Source: Spirodela intermedia (Eukaryota > Streptophyta > Magnoliopsida > Alismatales > Araceae). From it: a stretch of 64,000 nucleotides of DNA. Positions 12,201 to 25,260 of this stretch are shown piece by piece (the stretch's first letter is position 1; every line of letters begins with the position of its first letter). Position numbers and translations under genes: made by a program. Location of the stretch: assembly GCA_902729315.2 (NCBI GenBank), contig LR746272.1, positions 2,142,035 to 2,206,034 of the forward strand, written 5' to 3'. The notes beneath the pieces are model-generated. The model did no database searches, was not told where the DNA came from, and saw nothing but the letters and a program-made list of their open reading frames with translations.

Positions 12201-14895
12201 AATAATTGAGGAGTTTTTTGTTTAAAAAATGTGAGAACTACAAGCCAATGCATAATGTGAACAGACTAATTAATTTGATAAATGTTAATAAAAGAGGGCT
12301 TTATGGAAACTTTACATGAAAATATGTATACCTAATACTTGTTACGTAGGATGAGGCCATAAAGAAACGAAGTGGAGTTAACTAACCCTTTTCATTTGAA
12401 AGGGTTGAATTGAAAGAACTCTAATGTAATAGATAAGGGGCATAGTTCATCGTGATCTATAGTGAATAATGATATCAAATCATTTATTATAATCCTTAAG
12501 TCTTGAATTCCTAATTTAGTGGCTAAAAACCCAATGGTTTACTCCTAGACTATGTTCAAGGATGTAGTGGAGTTAATACTGGTTAGCTTTAGGAGCCCAA
12601 GTAATTTTGATGGTGGAAAAAATAGATACAAGGGTAGAATTAACCCAAGACTAGTAAAACTATATCTCATGTTGATCTAGTAATTGTAATGTAAATGGGC
12701 CTTAAAAAGACAAAAATGGCTGAAGGGCAAAGCGATCTATATACATACATACTTAAAATGATTAAGTTTATTTCGTGCAAATTTTTACAATGCATGCATT
12801 TATTATTTTAAATACAATTGAAAGTCAAACATGATCCAACAACAAGTTCAAGGAAATTGAAAATTTTCAATTTGTTATAAATTTTATAAGACTAACAAAT
12901 ATTCAATAAAGGTTCAATTTCAAGTGCGGATATGACGATTAGTGTGATATTTTCCACCCACTGCAAGCAACCATTGGACAAACTAATATAAAACATATTC
13001 AAGGGTTGTTTTGGTTGGAAATTCAGTTGAGCAAAAAAACAGAAAAATAAAAGACAGATCCACAAGACCCATCTTCAGTCTCCAAGAAGTCTACAAGAAA
13101 AATCTACATTTTTGAGTGTTTGAAAGAAAGGAGATGATACTATTACTCGATCTATCAACTACTCCATCATGTATCATATCTGTCCTAAAGGAAATCAGGA
13201 AAATGAAGCTGTAAGGAAATCTACAAGAGTACCTTTTTGTTGAAGAATTTGTGTTGGATTTAAGGCTTCAATTATTCAACTTTCTTCAAAAACTTATACT
13301 ACATCTATTGAGGCTTGTCTTATAAGTTTACTAGATTAGTAAATGTATACTTGATGATTGTTGTTGTAGTTCAGCCCCTTTCCTAACCCCAGTCTTGAAA
13401 ATTAATTTCATTTTATATTCCACTCAACTACAAGTCTTTATCACAACTAATTAAGGCTTAAATCTCATTCTTGTAATTCTACATTCACTCCCTTGAGTGT
13501 TAAATGAAGATTTAATCACAGTTTATCCCACAAAAATAAGAACCATTTTACCATGAGTTATTCTCTAAAAGATGATATAGGCTTAAGGTGCATTAGAAGT
13601 TCGAATGAAAATATGATAATTAAGAATTGATTTTGCTATCCTATTCTCATAATGATGCTGGTTAAATTGGAAGGTGTTACCACTCTAACCAAGTCTTGAT
13701 TTTGTTGATTGGTTGAAAATAGTTCCTAAATAAATTGTCTTCATGCCATTTGATTAGTACCAAATACATTACAATTTGTCACAAAGTTTTCTGCAGAAAA
13801 TATAAAAATTCTCTAAACATCATAGAGGTTAACTACGACCATTAAGCCTTAACTAGTCATTAGAGATCTGTCATATTTATAGAAAAATTACTTTTGAAAA
13901 CCTTTGATATTTTCCACGGTCTCTCAATTTTTTTCAGAAATAATTAAAAAGAAAAAAACAAGAAAACCAATACAATATTTCCTTTTAGGGTTCGTATATT
14001 CTCATAAGAAAGTAATAGGTGGTTCTATCAAAGTTCAATGAATAGATCTAATGTATATGAGGTTGGTCGACTCTAGTAAGAATCTAATATTGCTAAAAAT
14101 GAAACAAATAATACATGTCCATATAAAATAGTGATTTAAAAATAAAAACATTTCTAAATGATCTCAAATAAAATAAGGTCATCAAGAAGACATGTTAAAT
14201 CATGATCTCAATATGTATAAATATAGCTTAAATAGTTTTAAATATTTAATATTTATATTTAAAATATCTTAATTAATATTCTAAAAATCTTGTGCAGCAA
14301 AATGAGTGGTATGACTTCAGTCAATTAATTAGATGTCAAAATCATTCAAAAGTGATAATCTAGTATCATGGGTGATAATATAATATCATAGGTGATAATA
14401 GACTTAATTAACCTTTCACACCAATATGTTTCTGTACAATTCTTGTAGATTTGAGTGTCCTTATCACTCCATTTCTTACTATAATAATTTTCATAAATAT
14501 AAACGACTATAACAGTAATATACAAAATAAAAGTCTTACACAGTCAAATTGACTAAATTACGTAATTCAATAAAATGAGATTCAAAATCATTTCTTGAAT
14601 TTTTATTTGGTATTTGCAATTTTTAACTTTGAGTTCTTCTTCAATTTATATTGAATTAAAATTTAAATTGCTTATGAAAGAGTATTTATTCATTCATTAT
14701 TTAATGATAAATAAGCACATTTCGATCTTTAATTATTCATGTGAACATTCTCCTTTGTTAACCCTAAACTTGGAGAGTAGAACTTTTAAATTGTCTCCAG
14801 ATGACATACTTGGGGTTTATGTGTAATAGTGAGAGTAAAAATGTCGAAGTTGAAGGCCAAGGTAGAAAACTTTAGTTAAGATAGTAGGCTCACAA
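12201..14895. other. AT-rich intergenic DNA
   Basis: Stops are frequent in all frames. The only notable open frame, 14614-14826 (+, 70 codons), has no recognised motif. Probably old transposon sequence. Confidence 0.45.
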
Positions 14896-15453
14896 ATGCC
14901 TAAGAAGCAATGTTACGTGACCAAGATTCAGGTGTTAAGTCTTGCTCCCCCTTTCTTCGAAGATGATAGTCACCTTGAGTGCGACACTTTGTTCTACCAC
15001 CACTTTTTGTTAGTGCGGTTTTTCTGGCATCCTGTCTTTGACACCATTCTTTCCATCAGTTTCTTGCCATTCATCTGCCCTGAACATCTTTTCCTTCATT
15101 CTTTCTATCCAACGACCCGAGTCCCGTCTCACCTCACTTCCTCTATTGACGCCCTGTTCTCTCATGTCTATTCATTAATGCGTCCATTCGTTGTTGCGCC
15201 TTTCAGTGCTTTATCAGTCCGTGTCCACTGGTGCAGTCGTGCCGCTATTAGTCTTTCCACGTCAGCCCTCCATGTGTTCGCTAGTGAGACATTCGCCACC
15301 AAAGTGTATGCTTTCGCGCCAACCTGCATTCCGGTAGCTGACACGCCTTTCTCCACGCTTGTCCATGCCCCATTTAATGCTAGGCTGTGTATCCCCATTT
15401 GCCTATTCCATTGCCTTCCCGGGCCTATTAGTGTCCACTTGAATGACTGTTAA
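14896..15453 (+). other. 185-codon open frame of doubtful status
   Basis: Long ATG-initiated frame in a patch that is less AT-rich than its surroundings. The predicted protein is rich in Phe, Pro, Ser, His and Leu with scattered Cys. It shows no domain, clear signal peptide or regular membrane pattern that I recognise. An antisense frame (15168-15398) overlaps it. It could be retrotransposon-derived, since a phrase starting ACACCCTAATTTTC follows near 15646. I do not assign a function. Confidence 0.2.
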
Positions 15454-15639
15454 TGTGTCCGTTTACTTGCCTTTCTTGTGCTACATCACACGGGGAACCA
15501 CGGCTCCTGTTCCTTTCGGTCTGGTACTTGTCACTCTATTCTACGGTCAAAGTTATCTTTCATGTATTATTCTTGATCATGTTAATCATTTAGAGTACAT
15601 TTTATACCCTTTTAGTTACCTCTACTACCCTAAATAGAT

Positions 15640-15889
15640 TGTTTTAACACCCTAATTTTCACCAGAGCAGTTAAAAAATTAATTTTTAAGGTTAAATTTC
15701 TAGTCCTACGAAGTATGTCAATAATAAAGTTAATTTTCATTGATTTGTAAATTAATTATCATACTCCGTATAATAATTAGAAATATTTTTTAACCATATA
15801 TTTGCCATTTTAGGAAAAGGGACAGCATTTTTCCACCGTCTTATAAATTTGCAACAGTACATAACCAATATAGAATAAAAACTCACTTT
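15640..15889. other. AT-rich spacer
   Basis: No coding or RNA signal seen. Confidence 0.4.
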
Positions 15890-16148
15890 GACAACTAATG
15901 GAAAATAGAGGAACCTTTTCCTCAATTTCCGACACAGGTGGAGTAATCAAGGTAAGGTTAATACTATATTCTCCCTAGTGTGGAAAGAAACAGGTTGACA
16001 TCTAACACTTCTACACGGAACAGAAGACGAATTCCGAATGGCATCAATATCACCACTGTCAACATCCTTAACAAAGAGGAGGGTACCAATGCTCCCACTG
16101 TCATAGTTCTGGTGCGACCTCTAAAAGATCCATTCACGTTGCTATTTT

Positions 16149-16186
<38 letters not shown>

Positions 16187-16640
16187 GCCGGAAAATATTT
16201 TTGGGTGAAATTTGTTCATGTAATGGGAACTTAGCCACACAGTTGAAAAATGAAATGAAATGAGGTTTCTGTGATTCCTTTCTGTCCAGTGTCTTTAGTT
16301 TTCAAATCTGCTACCCCTCGCGGACTATTACCGTGCGATGAAAGAAATTGGTTTGACTGTATTACGATGTGGCGACAAGGAAGGCTTCCAATCGCGGTAC
16401 AATGTGTCAGATTGTCAGAGGTGTCTGCGTCATATTATATAATTAAATCGTAGGCATCTGAAGCCACGAAATCCAGTGGGACGACCTGTCTTTCACAGCG
16501 AAACCGGACGACAGCCAGTTCGTCTGACTTCCGGACCACATGAGATACTGGTCACGTGGTTGACCCCGGGAGTGGCAAGTACTCAGAATAGGCTTTGGAC
16601 CGACATGAACCTTTTGGGTGCAAATTGCTCAAATGGAAAT
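15890..16640. repeat. Segment related to 11640-12200, with a (GA)n tract
   Basis: Holds the same ordered phrases as 11900-12045, here at about 16400-16600. A GA dinucleotide run is embedded at 16152-16182. Small open frames inside it (15980-16234, 16271-16453, 16476-16679) show no motifs. Confidence 0.45.
16152..16182. repeat. (GA)n microsatellite
   Basis: About 15 AG/GA units in a row, read directly. Confidence 0.9.
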
Positions 16641-17699
16641 AAAGGACGGCCCACGAATTTTGATCACGTTTTTAAATGATTGGGTACAGTAGGTTATCTT
16701 CAGGTTCTACCACTTAATGTGAATAGTGATGGACTGTATCCTGATTGTCACCCATGTTCATTTCTCAACACATCTACACAAGAACCTCCTGGATACTCAA
16801 GAAAATACAGTACCCAAGAGGTCACATTACATTTGATGAAAGAACAAATGAAAAACCAAATTGGTTAGTTCACCGCCTTGGTAGTAAAAAATATGACGAA
16901 GTAGCTATTGATTTCTACCCATTTCTCAGGAAATCACCACACTCGTGTAATGAGTTTGCATCATTTTTTAAATTGGTTCATGGAAAATAGTCAAAATAAT
17001 GAAGAAATGCACCATTTTAATTCATCAATATTCATTTCTGATCCTCATGTGAAACAAAAAGGAACAAAGATAATCTTTTAGCCAGACCTTTTTCTGGACT
17101 GATTTTGATACTACACTTTCTTTGTTAATGGAAGGTATTTTAATGTAACTACCGTGTAGATTGAGTTATCTATGAATAGATAATTCTTTTCATTCCCGTG
17201 ATAAAAATATATTGCATCAACATTGCAATACTTAAAAGGTTACGTTCAAAATATGTTATTACTACAATGTGAACGAATTGTTAAGTTGCTTTAATGGAAG
17301 GTACTAGATGAGGGTCAGTTTATAGAAACTCTACGCAAAGCCGTAAGTCAGACAACATTATCCACCAGTAAAAACCTGGCGTTTAAGAGAGGTATGGAGC
17401 TACTGCTTTGTAGTTAGCGACTGTAGATTAGATTTTGAAGGTCTGGCAACAACCTTTGTTACATTAATACTGATCAGATCACATGCAAAGGTACTAACCC
17501 TCTGTATCGGCGTCTTGTTAAAGAAGGTTCTGAAAACAATTTCCAAATAATCAGTCCAAGAGTTTTTTGAATGCTTTAGCAGAAGCCGGGAAATGTGACC
17601 TGATTTTGCTGTCGCCGTTGATAGAAGAGACGACGGAAAACCAATATCCAACATTTTTACGATCAAGTAGTCGCACAGCGATTAATTTCCGGTATCACT
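16641..17699. other. Intergenic DNA
   Basis: No supported gene. Overlapping short frames at 16680-16990 (+) and 17400-17666 (-) lack motifs. Confidence 0.4.
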
Positions 17700-18180
17700 G
17701 ATTATTCGTGAAAAGCAAAATCTTCTGCTGTTTGCTGCGTTATCTATGCCATACGATGAAAGGCAGCCAATCGGGAAATAGGTCGATGAAAGGATACGCG
17801 AATCGCGCCACAGCTACAAAAAGTAGAGATATTAATCCCTCGGTACACGTTCTTTGGTTGACACGAACCAATGTGATCGTCTTTTTTTGGCACACGTGTG
17901 AAGCTTCCCCTTCGCTCCCTGTCTGTTTGTCTGTCTCTCCTTCCCCCTCTCCGTCTCAATCTTCTTCTCCTTCGCACATACTTCCCCTATATATAAATCT
18001 CTCTCTGTGTTATTCTCGTTTGCCCTACTTCCGTCTATCTCTTGCCTTTTCTGTGTTACTCCCTGCCCACTTCCAACTCCCTCTTACTCGTCTGTCTTCC
18101 TCTCTCTCCCTCCCTCTCATATGTAAATGCTGCAAATTAGAGTTTCAAGCGTTGCTCACGCATAACTTCTAGAATCTGTT
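17700..18180 (+). promoter_or_regulatory. Promoter-like segment without a recognisable gene
   Basis: Reads like a plant Pol II promoter on the + strand. There is a CCAAT box near 17867 (AACCAATG), a palindromic ACACGTGT (G-box/ABRE type) near 17892, pyrimidine-rich DNA, and then CCTATATATAAATC near 17985 followed by CT-rich leader-like DNA. No open frame with recognisable content follows, and by about 18180 the character changes. The 17708-18172 frame runs through these elements and is probably not coding. The promoter call is inference. Confidence 0.35.
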
Positions 18181-19551
18181 GGGATAATATCAAGCAGTAG
18201 CGCACAGGTCAAATCTTGAGTCAATGCTCAAGAACCTATAGGGAAGTGAGACTATCCTCATATCGTCACATCTTGGACAGCACGTTATGGTATACGTTAT
18301 GGTATCGGATTTTTAATATTGAATAAAAGATGTAATAAACTTCGATTCAGAGACAAACAAAATGTATCAGTACAAAAGCTTACGAATTCCGTTCGGATAC
18401 GTTACCATTTTAGGTGGAACTGAGATAGATCCTCCATCCACGATGATTCTGATGGCCACTACTGATAATCCTAACAACAACAAAATAGTATGCCGACTGC
18501 ATTCACGAGAAGAAGATGATGACTATAAAACAAAAAAACACTCGCGGATAACCCCCCATCAGCAACTGCCAACCAAGGCCGATAGACACTATAAAGGCAC
18601 CCCCCACCTGCATCAGGTTCCGCCACTGCCCATTTATTAAAATTTGATCCTAGTATATCCGTCACTTGTTCAAAAGACTAATTGTTTTCACACAATTTAA
18701 ACTTTCCTGTTAGAAAAAATATGTAAAATGATCATATGGTATGTGCTACACGTCCAATTTAAAGACCTCAGAAAATACCCCTCCTCGGTCAGCTATTTTG
18801 TAACTCGAGTATCTCACAAACTAAACATTTGAGATGAACCTGATAAGAGTGACTAACGAAATTTGAAGTATAAAGATAATTTGTCCGACAAATCTCCCTT
18901 TAAGTCTCCTCAAAACTCGATTCAACTGTACTTTATATGAATCTACACTGAAATAATTAGCAAAGAAGTGTCAGATGGCTGTGAACGTCCAAGACATGAC
19001 ATTCAGCTCTTGCTAAGCTTTACATTCCTATGTCTGAGGGAAAATTGGTGCACGAAAATATGCAAAATTCTTACGCTACGCGTTCTGGGACTCCTATCCC
19101 ATTTTGATGCCCTGTCTCATAGTGGAACTTCCTGTAAAGGTCATTTAGTTTTGTTAGTTTCCAGAGATATCTTTCAGCTTTTGTTTTATGCTTAAGATAG
19201 ATGCTAACTGGAAAGAAGGCAACGGGGTTCACCCATACAAAGTATATGTTAGATCCAGCAGATCCAGCAGATCCAGATCAAGTATCAAAATAGCTGTAGA
19301 ATCGGCCGACTCGACCATCGTGCCCCCCTTCGCCCTGCGGACACCCTTCGAAGAGGAAGATCCTGATGTGACATGCGCCGACACGAGTAAGTCCTCGCGT
19401 AATTCGTTCAAAGATGATTACCCAGGGCACTTTTGAGTTAATCGAAGGGACATTACCCCATGGGGCTCCATATCACAATAAACAAAAAATTTACATACAG
19501 TCAATGGCCTTAATTTAATTGCAACCCCAAGGATACAGTCAATACAGCCAT

Positions 19552-19598
19552 GGATGATAATAACCGACGACGGACAGAAGGCGTCCACGTTGCCACCC
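19552..19598 (+). promoter_or_regulatory. 47-bp conserved promoter block, B copy
   Basis: Identical to 1467-1513 and 26183-26229, including the CCACGTTG and ACCGAC cores. Confidence 0.6.
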
Positions 19599-19827
19599 AT
19601 TCCCGTCCGCACCCTCCGGAGGGGTAAGCGTGCAAACATGTGGCCGAGTGGGGAGAAGTAATCCGAGTAGGCGGTTCTTTACTACTCTCCAGTCTCTGGT
19701 TCTCACTCCACGACAAACTAATAATTGGCAGAGCGATGTTATTGCCCGTTTCCATCGTTCCACGTTTAGGCCTTAAGGGGTGCTCCTCTAGATGTACTTC
19801 GCTGTGTACCGAACCCAGACGGAGATT

Positions 19828-19834
19828 TATAAAT
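19828..19834 (+). promoter_or_regulatory. TATA box of MYB-B
   Basis: TATAAAT, 77 bp upstream of the MYB-B ATG. The matching positions read CTACAAAT in A (1751-1758) and CTATAATT in C (26461-26468). Confidence 0.6.
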
Positions 19835-19904
19835 GGACTAACGAGAGTGGATAGAGGTGGAAGTGTCTGATCTAGGGAAGAAGAAGGGACTGAAGGGTAC
19901 AAAA

Positions 19905-21030
19905 ATGGAAAATAACGTAGCGAAGGTGAGAAAGGGGGCATGGTCTCCAGAGGAAGATGCCCTCCTCCAGAGATGCGTCCTCCAGTATGGTGAAGGGCAA
20001 TGGCATCTAGCTCCAGAGAGGGCAGGTACGACTTCTTCATACATAAATTATGTAGGTTGGATGAGTCTTGATGTTCAATTCGTGTCGCCCTTCCTGGATA
20101 TGAAGCGAAAATAGGGCTTCATAGTCGCATAAAAGTTTCAACAGACAGATGAGGAGCCGAGTTTGTTTCCGTAGTTACGAACGAGTTCCTTCCGTCGTCC
20201 TCTGATAAATCTTCAGGTTTGAGACGCTGTCGTAAGAGTTGCCGTCTGAGGTGGCTGAACTATCTGAAGCCGAGCATCAAACGTGGGGAATTTCAGGAAG
20301 ACGAAGTCGATCTTATCATCCGGCTCCACAAGCTCTTGGGGAACAGGTTAGTTATTAGAGAAGACCTTCCCCAAGAATGAACTCCCGCTCAACAACGAGG
20401 CCATGATTCAGACGTCAAACGAAGCGTGTTTAATGTTTCAGGTGGTCGCTAATAGCAGGTAGAATTCCAGGCAGAACGGCGAACGACATCAAGAACTGCT
20501 GGAACTCCTGCTGGAGCAAGAAGGTGGGAGCTCAAGCGAAGGTGGCCAGGAAGATCAACAAAAGAAACACCGTCGGCTTGGCTGTGAAGTACAATTCCTG
20601 CATATTGGGACAAGCTAGGCAGACGCCTCGTCTAGCTCGCTTCACAGAGGCTATCGGTGGTTGTCGCCACGAGATTTTCAGGCCTCGGCCTCGAACCTTG
20701 TCCGAAGGCCAAACCTGCCTTCCGGACATCATCACGTGCAGTGAATTTCTCCCCGGTGGACAGTGCTTTTCCTCTACAGATGAGAGATCTTACAACGAAC
20801 AAGATCTCGTGGCATGGAGGTGGCTTCTACTGGAAGACGACGAAAAAGATCGGGAACAGCGACAACAGGAGGAACGGGAAAAAAGAGATGTCATCCCCTT
20901 TTCAGTCGAAGAAGACCTGCTCCATTGGCCGCCTCAGACAGATGAAGAGGTAGAACGAGGATGGTGGCCGCTGGGGTGGGAGGATATTCTGTTGGATGCC
21001 GACCTAACTTCTGGGAGCGGCTTGGGTTGA
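19905..21030 (+). CDS. R2R3-MYB transcription factor, subgroup 6 (anthocyanin-regulator type), copy B
   Basis: Exons 19905-20025, 20217-20346 and 20442-21030 have the same junctions and phases as copy A and give 279 aa. R2 starts [12 protein letters not shown]3 keeps the complete bHLH-contact signature (D72 to R91) and RTANDI (95-100). RPRPRTL (164-170) is a close match to the subgroup-6 motif KPRPRTF. The acidic C-terminus contains [11 protein letters not shown]. Expected role: nuclear activator of anthocyanin/flavonoid genes with a bHLH partner. Odd point: the R3 third helix reads KNCW where copy A and most R2R3-MYBs have KNYW (Tyr103 to Cys), and the segment just after it differs (CWSKK against CLCKK). 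The TATA box is canonical. This is an intact open copy, but whether it is fully functional is uncertain. Confidence 0.88.
20026..20216 (+). other. MYB-B intron 1
   Basis: GTACGA donor and TTCAG acceptor, at the same position and phase as in copy A. Confidence 0.85.
20347..20441 (+). other. MYB-B intron 2
   Basis: GTTAGT donor and TTTCAG acceptor, 95 bp, the same length as in copy A. Confidence 0.85.
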
Positions 21031-21869
21031 CGCCGTTCCATGGTAGCAACCTTTCAACAGTTCCCCATGAAAATAGCCCCGGCGTGGGTAATTTCCCTGG
21101 TATTGAGAGAGAAAAATTGCACTGTAATATATTTATTAATAAAAAATATGTATTGATTTTAAAATTAACGTTATCTCAAAGTATCTCCTCACGTTTCTAA
21201 AATTTATTATTTCTATAATTTATCTCACTTTACTAACAAAAAGCTGAAATTATGATTTTGAGATCTTACACCCAAAAAAGTTCAACAATTAATTTTTACT
21301 TTCGCCCCCAAATGAGTAACCATAATTGGCAGCCTTATTTATGGCATCTACATGAGATACTTAAAATTTCATGTAAGCGTTAATTTATATTTACGTAGTT
21401 CTATATGAAAAAGAATAATAATATATTATTATGAAAATGATTTTTCTACATTAATTAAAGCCAAATTTCAATCAGATGGGATGAACCTAATATCTTCCAC
21501 TAGCTGCAAATATTATAGACTTTTTACGCACCAATTTTTTTTTTAAAGTCCTACCATTGATATTTAACATATAATAGATGTGGAGAAGCAGCTTTCTCTA
21601 TCAAAAATTTGGCTTGGATGTTTGTTATAGAATTTAATTCTCATGTTCAAGCTCAAAAAGTAGATCTAATTATGACTATTGTAGAGATTTTCAAATGAAA
21701 GTTGAGTTTTCTAATTTAATAGATATTTAAAACTTGAGGAATGTCTAGTTTGAATTTTAGAAGTGGAAAGATTTTTGACAAAAATGAAGAGAAATTTGCT
21801 ATTTATAAACTTAAAGGTGGAACCTTTGTATTTTGGGATCAATTTTAATCCATCCATACAAGATCAATC
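21031..21869. other. 3' flank of MYB-B
   Basis: To about 21510 it is recognisably related to the DNA after MYB-A (for example the run near 21121 against 3077) and after MYB-C. Beyond that the relation is lost. No gene seen. Confidence 0.5.
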
Positions 21870-24800
21870 AAAGATCAAGTTTTAAATTTAGACAAAATAA
21901 AAAAATATTGAAATCTAAATTTCTTCCTCTTGATTGTGAATAGATTTTATATTAAAAATATCCAAATTATAAGCAAGGAAATAAAATTGTGGTAGAATAT
22001 GCTGAAATTTTTTGTAGATTATCTTTTAAAGATGATATTTCTGAATCTAAATCTTAGATGTTATCTAGATTTAAAAGTTCACTTAAATAGAATATTGGGA
22101 AATGGTTTGCTTTAGAATCATTTTAAAACTTAAATGATGTTATTATAGTTTCTTAAGTTGTTGAATTATTATCAAAGAAATAGAGAGCTAGATTAGAATT
22201 TTTTTTGTCAATATGTCAAATTTTCAGCCTAACAAATCATGGCAAAGGCCCATTTCATATGTTCTAATTACAAGAAGAGGAATGAAAGCTACAAGGCCAA
22301 AATCAAATGCATCTATCTCATCTAACTAAGTTATGTACAGAAAACTCCTTATGTGCTTAACTTTGTTCTCAAATGTTATAGATGTAGTCAAAAGGCACAA
22401 ATTTAACGTGTCCAAAAAGTAGTGTATTGAGTTATAGAAACAATTGATGATAATAAGGATCCAGAAGTCAAAGATCAAGAAGAAGTTCATGAATTTTTTT
22501 TGATGGTGATGAACATAAAGTTTATTTTTGTTCTCTAGTGATTAGTAGGCTAATGTACACACCGAAGAAGGAAGAACATCTACTTATCATGCATATAGAA
22601 TTGATTGGATTGTAAAATATTCTAAAACAAAAGATATAGAGACATGTTTGGTAAAATTTTATACTAGTAAAGTTTATCTGGATGAAACTCGATGCGATGT
22701 TGCATACATGAATGCATGTCATCTTATTTGGGAGGACCATAACAATTTGATTTGAATGAGACTAATCAGTGTAGGGAAAATCATCATCTTTTATAAGAAT
22801 AGTCAAAATTATTTACACCTAAAAAAGAAATTGATTTCTATAATGCTCTTAAAAAGAGAAAACAAGCGTTGATGATTGACAAGAACGAGATATTTTCAAA
22901 ATTGACTAAAATATCATAATTATTTTTAATTGTCAAAAAACTAGATAACTAGAATCTTCAAATTTTAGACTTGAGGCTGCACATAAAGTATTGAAAAGTT
23001 TTGCTGTCACACAAGATTTACCAATAACTATCTTCCATTAATAGATATATGACATCATATTGACCTAATTTGAAGAAGAAGTTTACCAAATTTACCTCAT
23101 TGGAAGATGAATCTAGAAGAACTATTAAAAGAGTGACTAATTCCTAAGAGTATGATCTCCATTTCTGTCCTTACATTGTTAGTTACAAAAAAAGAATGAA
23201 GATGGCATATGTGTGTAGGACTATAATGAAATTATAGTCAAATGAAAATTTCTCATTATGGGATTAAATGATCTGCTTGATATATTATGTGGTTGACAAA
23301 TTTTTTTCCAAATTAGATCTTAAAAGTGTCAATCATCAAATTTAATTTTTTTCAAGTGATAAATGAGAAACAACTTCTAAGAATAAATAAAGACTATGAA
23401 TGGCTGGTAATGCCGTTTAGTTTATCAAAGACACCAAGTATTTTTATGAGGATGATGAATTAAGTATTGAAGTCAGTTGTTAGAAAAAACTTTGAAGTAT
23501 ATTTTGATAATATTTGATGATACTTTGAGATATAACACAAGTAAAAAAATATCGAGTTTATAATTTGAAATCTGTGTTAAGTGTTTTATAGAGATGAGTT
23601 ATTTATCAATTTAAAGAAGTATAATTTTATGAGTTCAAGTTTTCTTTTTCAAAGTTATATCATGAGTGATTTGAAATAGTATTATGCATCAATTATGAGA
23701 GTAGGAGCTGTGTTATTCAAGGAAGGTTGTCCAATTATTTTCTAGAGTGAAAAGTTGATTGAAGTCAAAAAGAAATGGAAAATCTATGAATTTGAGTTTT
23801 ATGCTCCGGTGAGATCATTACATACCTAGGAACATCACATAATTCAACAATAATTTATTTTATTCACTAATCGTCAAGCTTTGAAGCCTACCAATAGTCA
23901 AATTGATATTAGTAGAATGCATGTATTATGGATCTCCTCATTCAAAAGTTTACCATTATCATTCAAAATAAATCACGCAAAATAATTTGAGTTGCTAAAG
24001 CATTTAGCAGCAAATTAGTACTACTACTTAATATGCATGCTAAAATTACTCACTTGGATATCTAAGAGAATTATAGACTGCAAATGAAGGCTTTGCCCAA
24101 ATTTGGAATGATCGCAAGTAGAATAAAGCAATAAATGGATTTCATATTCAAGAAAATTATCCTTTCCATAGGGAATTAATGATGCATTATGTGAACTTCA
24201 TTAGATAAAAAATTAATTCAAGAATTACATGAAGGAGGGTTCGGAGGACATTTGGGGTATAAAAAACTTTAAAAATGATACAAGAATGGTATACTAACAA
24301 TAATTTAAGAATTATGTTCAACATTTTGTACAAAGATGCCTAATTATTCAAATTAATAATGGAGAATTCTGAATGTACGTCTATATACTTGACTATCAAT
24401 ATCAAACACATCATAGGTTGACATTTGTATGGATTTCATTTTAGGATTACTATGTACTCAAAGATGAGCAGACTTTGTTTTTCTCATTGTAGATTAGTTT
24501 TAAAAGTGACACATTTTATTATGTGCAAAAGGCAAATGATGTTATACTAATAACAATATTTTTTTGCAAGGAGATCATTTGTATGGAGTCCCAAACCCTA
24601 TAACTTCAGATTTGGATTTAAATTTTTCCTCTCATTTATAGTGTACTCTTTGGAAAATAGCTAATTCATGTTTAAAAATTCAGCTCTACTACTCATCCAC
24701 AAATTGATGGTCAAATAGAAGTGGTCCACTTAAAAATTGAATTCACTATATTTCAAGAGAAAAAACCAAAATAGTAAAATTTGACTCTTGATCAAACTTA

Positions 24801-25260
24801 ATTTACCCACAACTTTATTGCAAACTGCTCCACAAAGTAGTCTCCATTTTTTTATTATTTATCCTATTCCTCCAAATTTTCTTTTAGATTTGATATATTT
24901 TATCACAATTACCTAGAACAAGTACTGAAAATTAAGAGGAGAGAGCTGATCGAAAAAAGAACAAAGAAACTTTTTGATGTCAGGGATCTAGTTATGGTCT
25001 ATTTAAGAAAAAAAAAGAAGCCGTCAATAAATTATAGCAAGCTCAGTTCAAAAAAGAATGGATCATTTAAAGTCTTTGAAAAAATTATCACAATACTTAT
25101 ATCTTTGACATACTAAAGACAGATATGTTCTATGTTTGATATTATGGATTCATGTGACTATTATCCAAAGAAAATAGAAGATTCGAGCATGTGTTCTTTT
25201 GAAGCAAGAGTGATTTGTGCAATCTAATTTCAGGTCAATTCAAGTAGTCTAAAGGTTCAG
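21870..25260 (+). mobile_element. Decayed Ty3/gypsy retrotransposon internal region
   Basis: No long frame survives, but gypsy landmarks occur in order on the + strand. A gag zinc-knuckle remnant is near 22378 (CYRCSQK, with the His lost). Reverse-transcriptase phrases are at 23030-23520, including EWLVMPF near 23398 and the catalytic box as YFDNI at about 23500-23514 (D to N). RNase H-like phrases are at 23690-23870 (VGAVLFKEG..., EFYA). An integrase zinc-finger phrase (GGFGGHLGYKKL) is near 24236. A terminal integrase-tail phrase (DLVMVYLRK) is near 24985. Stops and frameshifts are numerous, so it cannot be active. I could not identify paired LTRs, so the limits are approximate. Confidence 0.75.

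Larger units (their letters stand above)
18395..19904 (+). promoter_or_regulatory. Upstream region of MYB-B
   Basis: Aligns by eye with 180-1825 (A) and partly with 25680-26534 (C). Unlike A and C it lacks about 110 bp just before the 47-bp conserved block (19552-19598). It has a local AGATCCAGC triplication (about 19253-19281). A canonical TATA box, TATAAAT, lies at 19828-19834, 77 bp before the ATG, which fits a transcription start near 19860. Confidence 0.7.

Noticed and set aside
19510-20040. 176-codon minus-strand frame across the MYB-B promoter and exon 1
   Set aside because: It is antisense to a well-supported MYB exon and promoter and has no domain.
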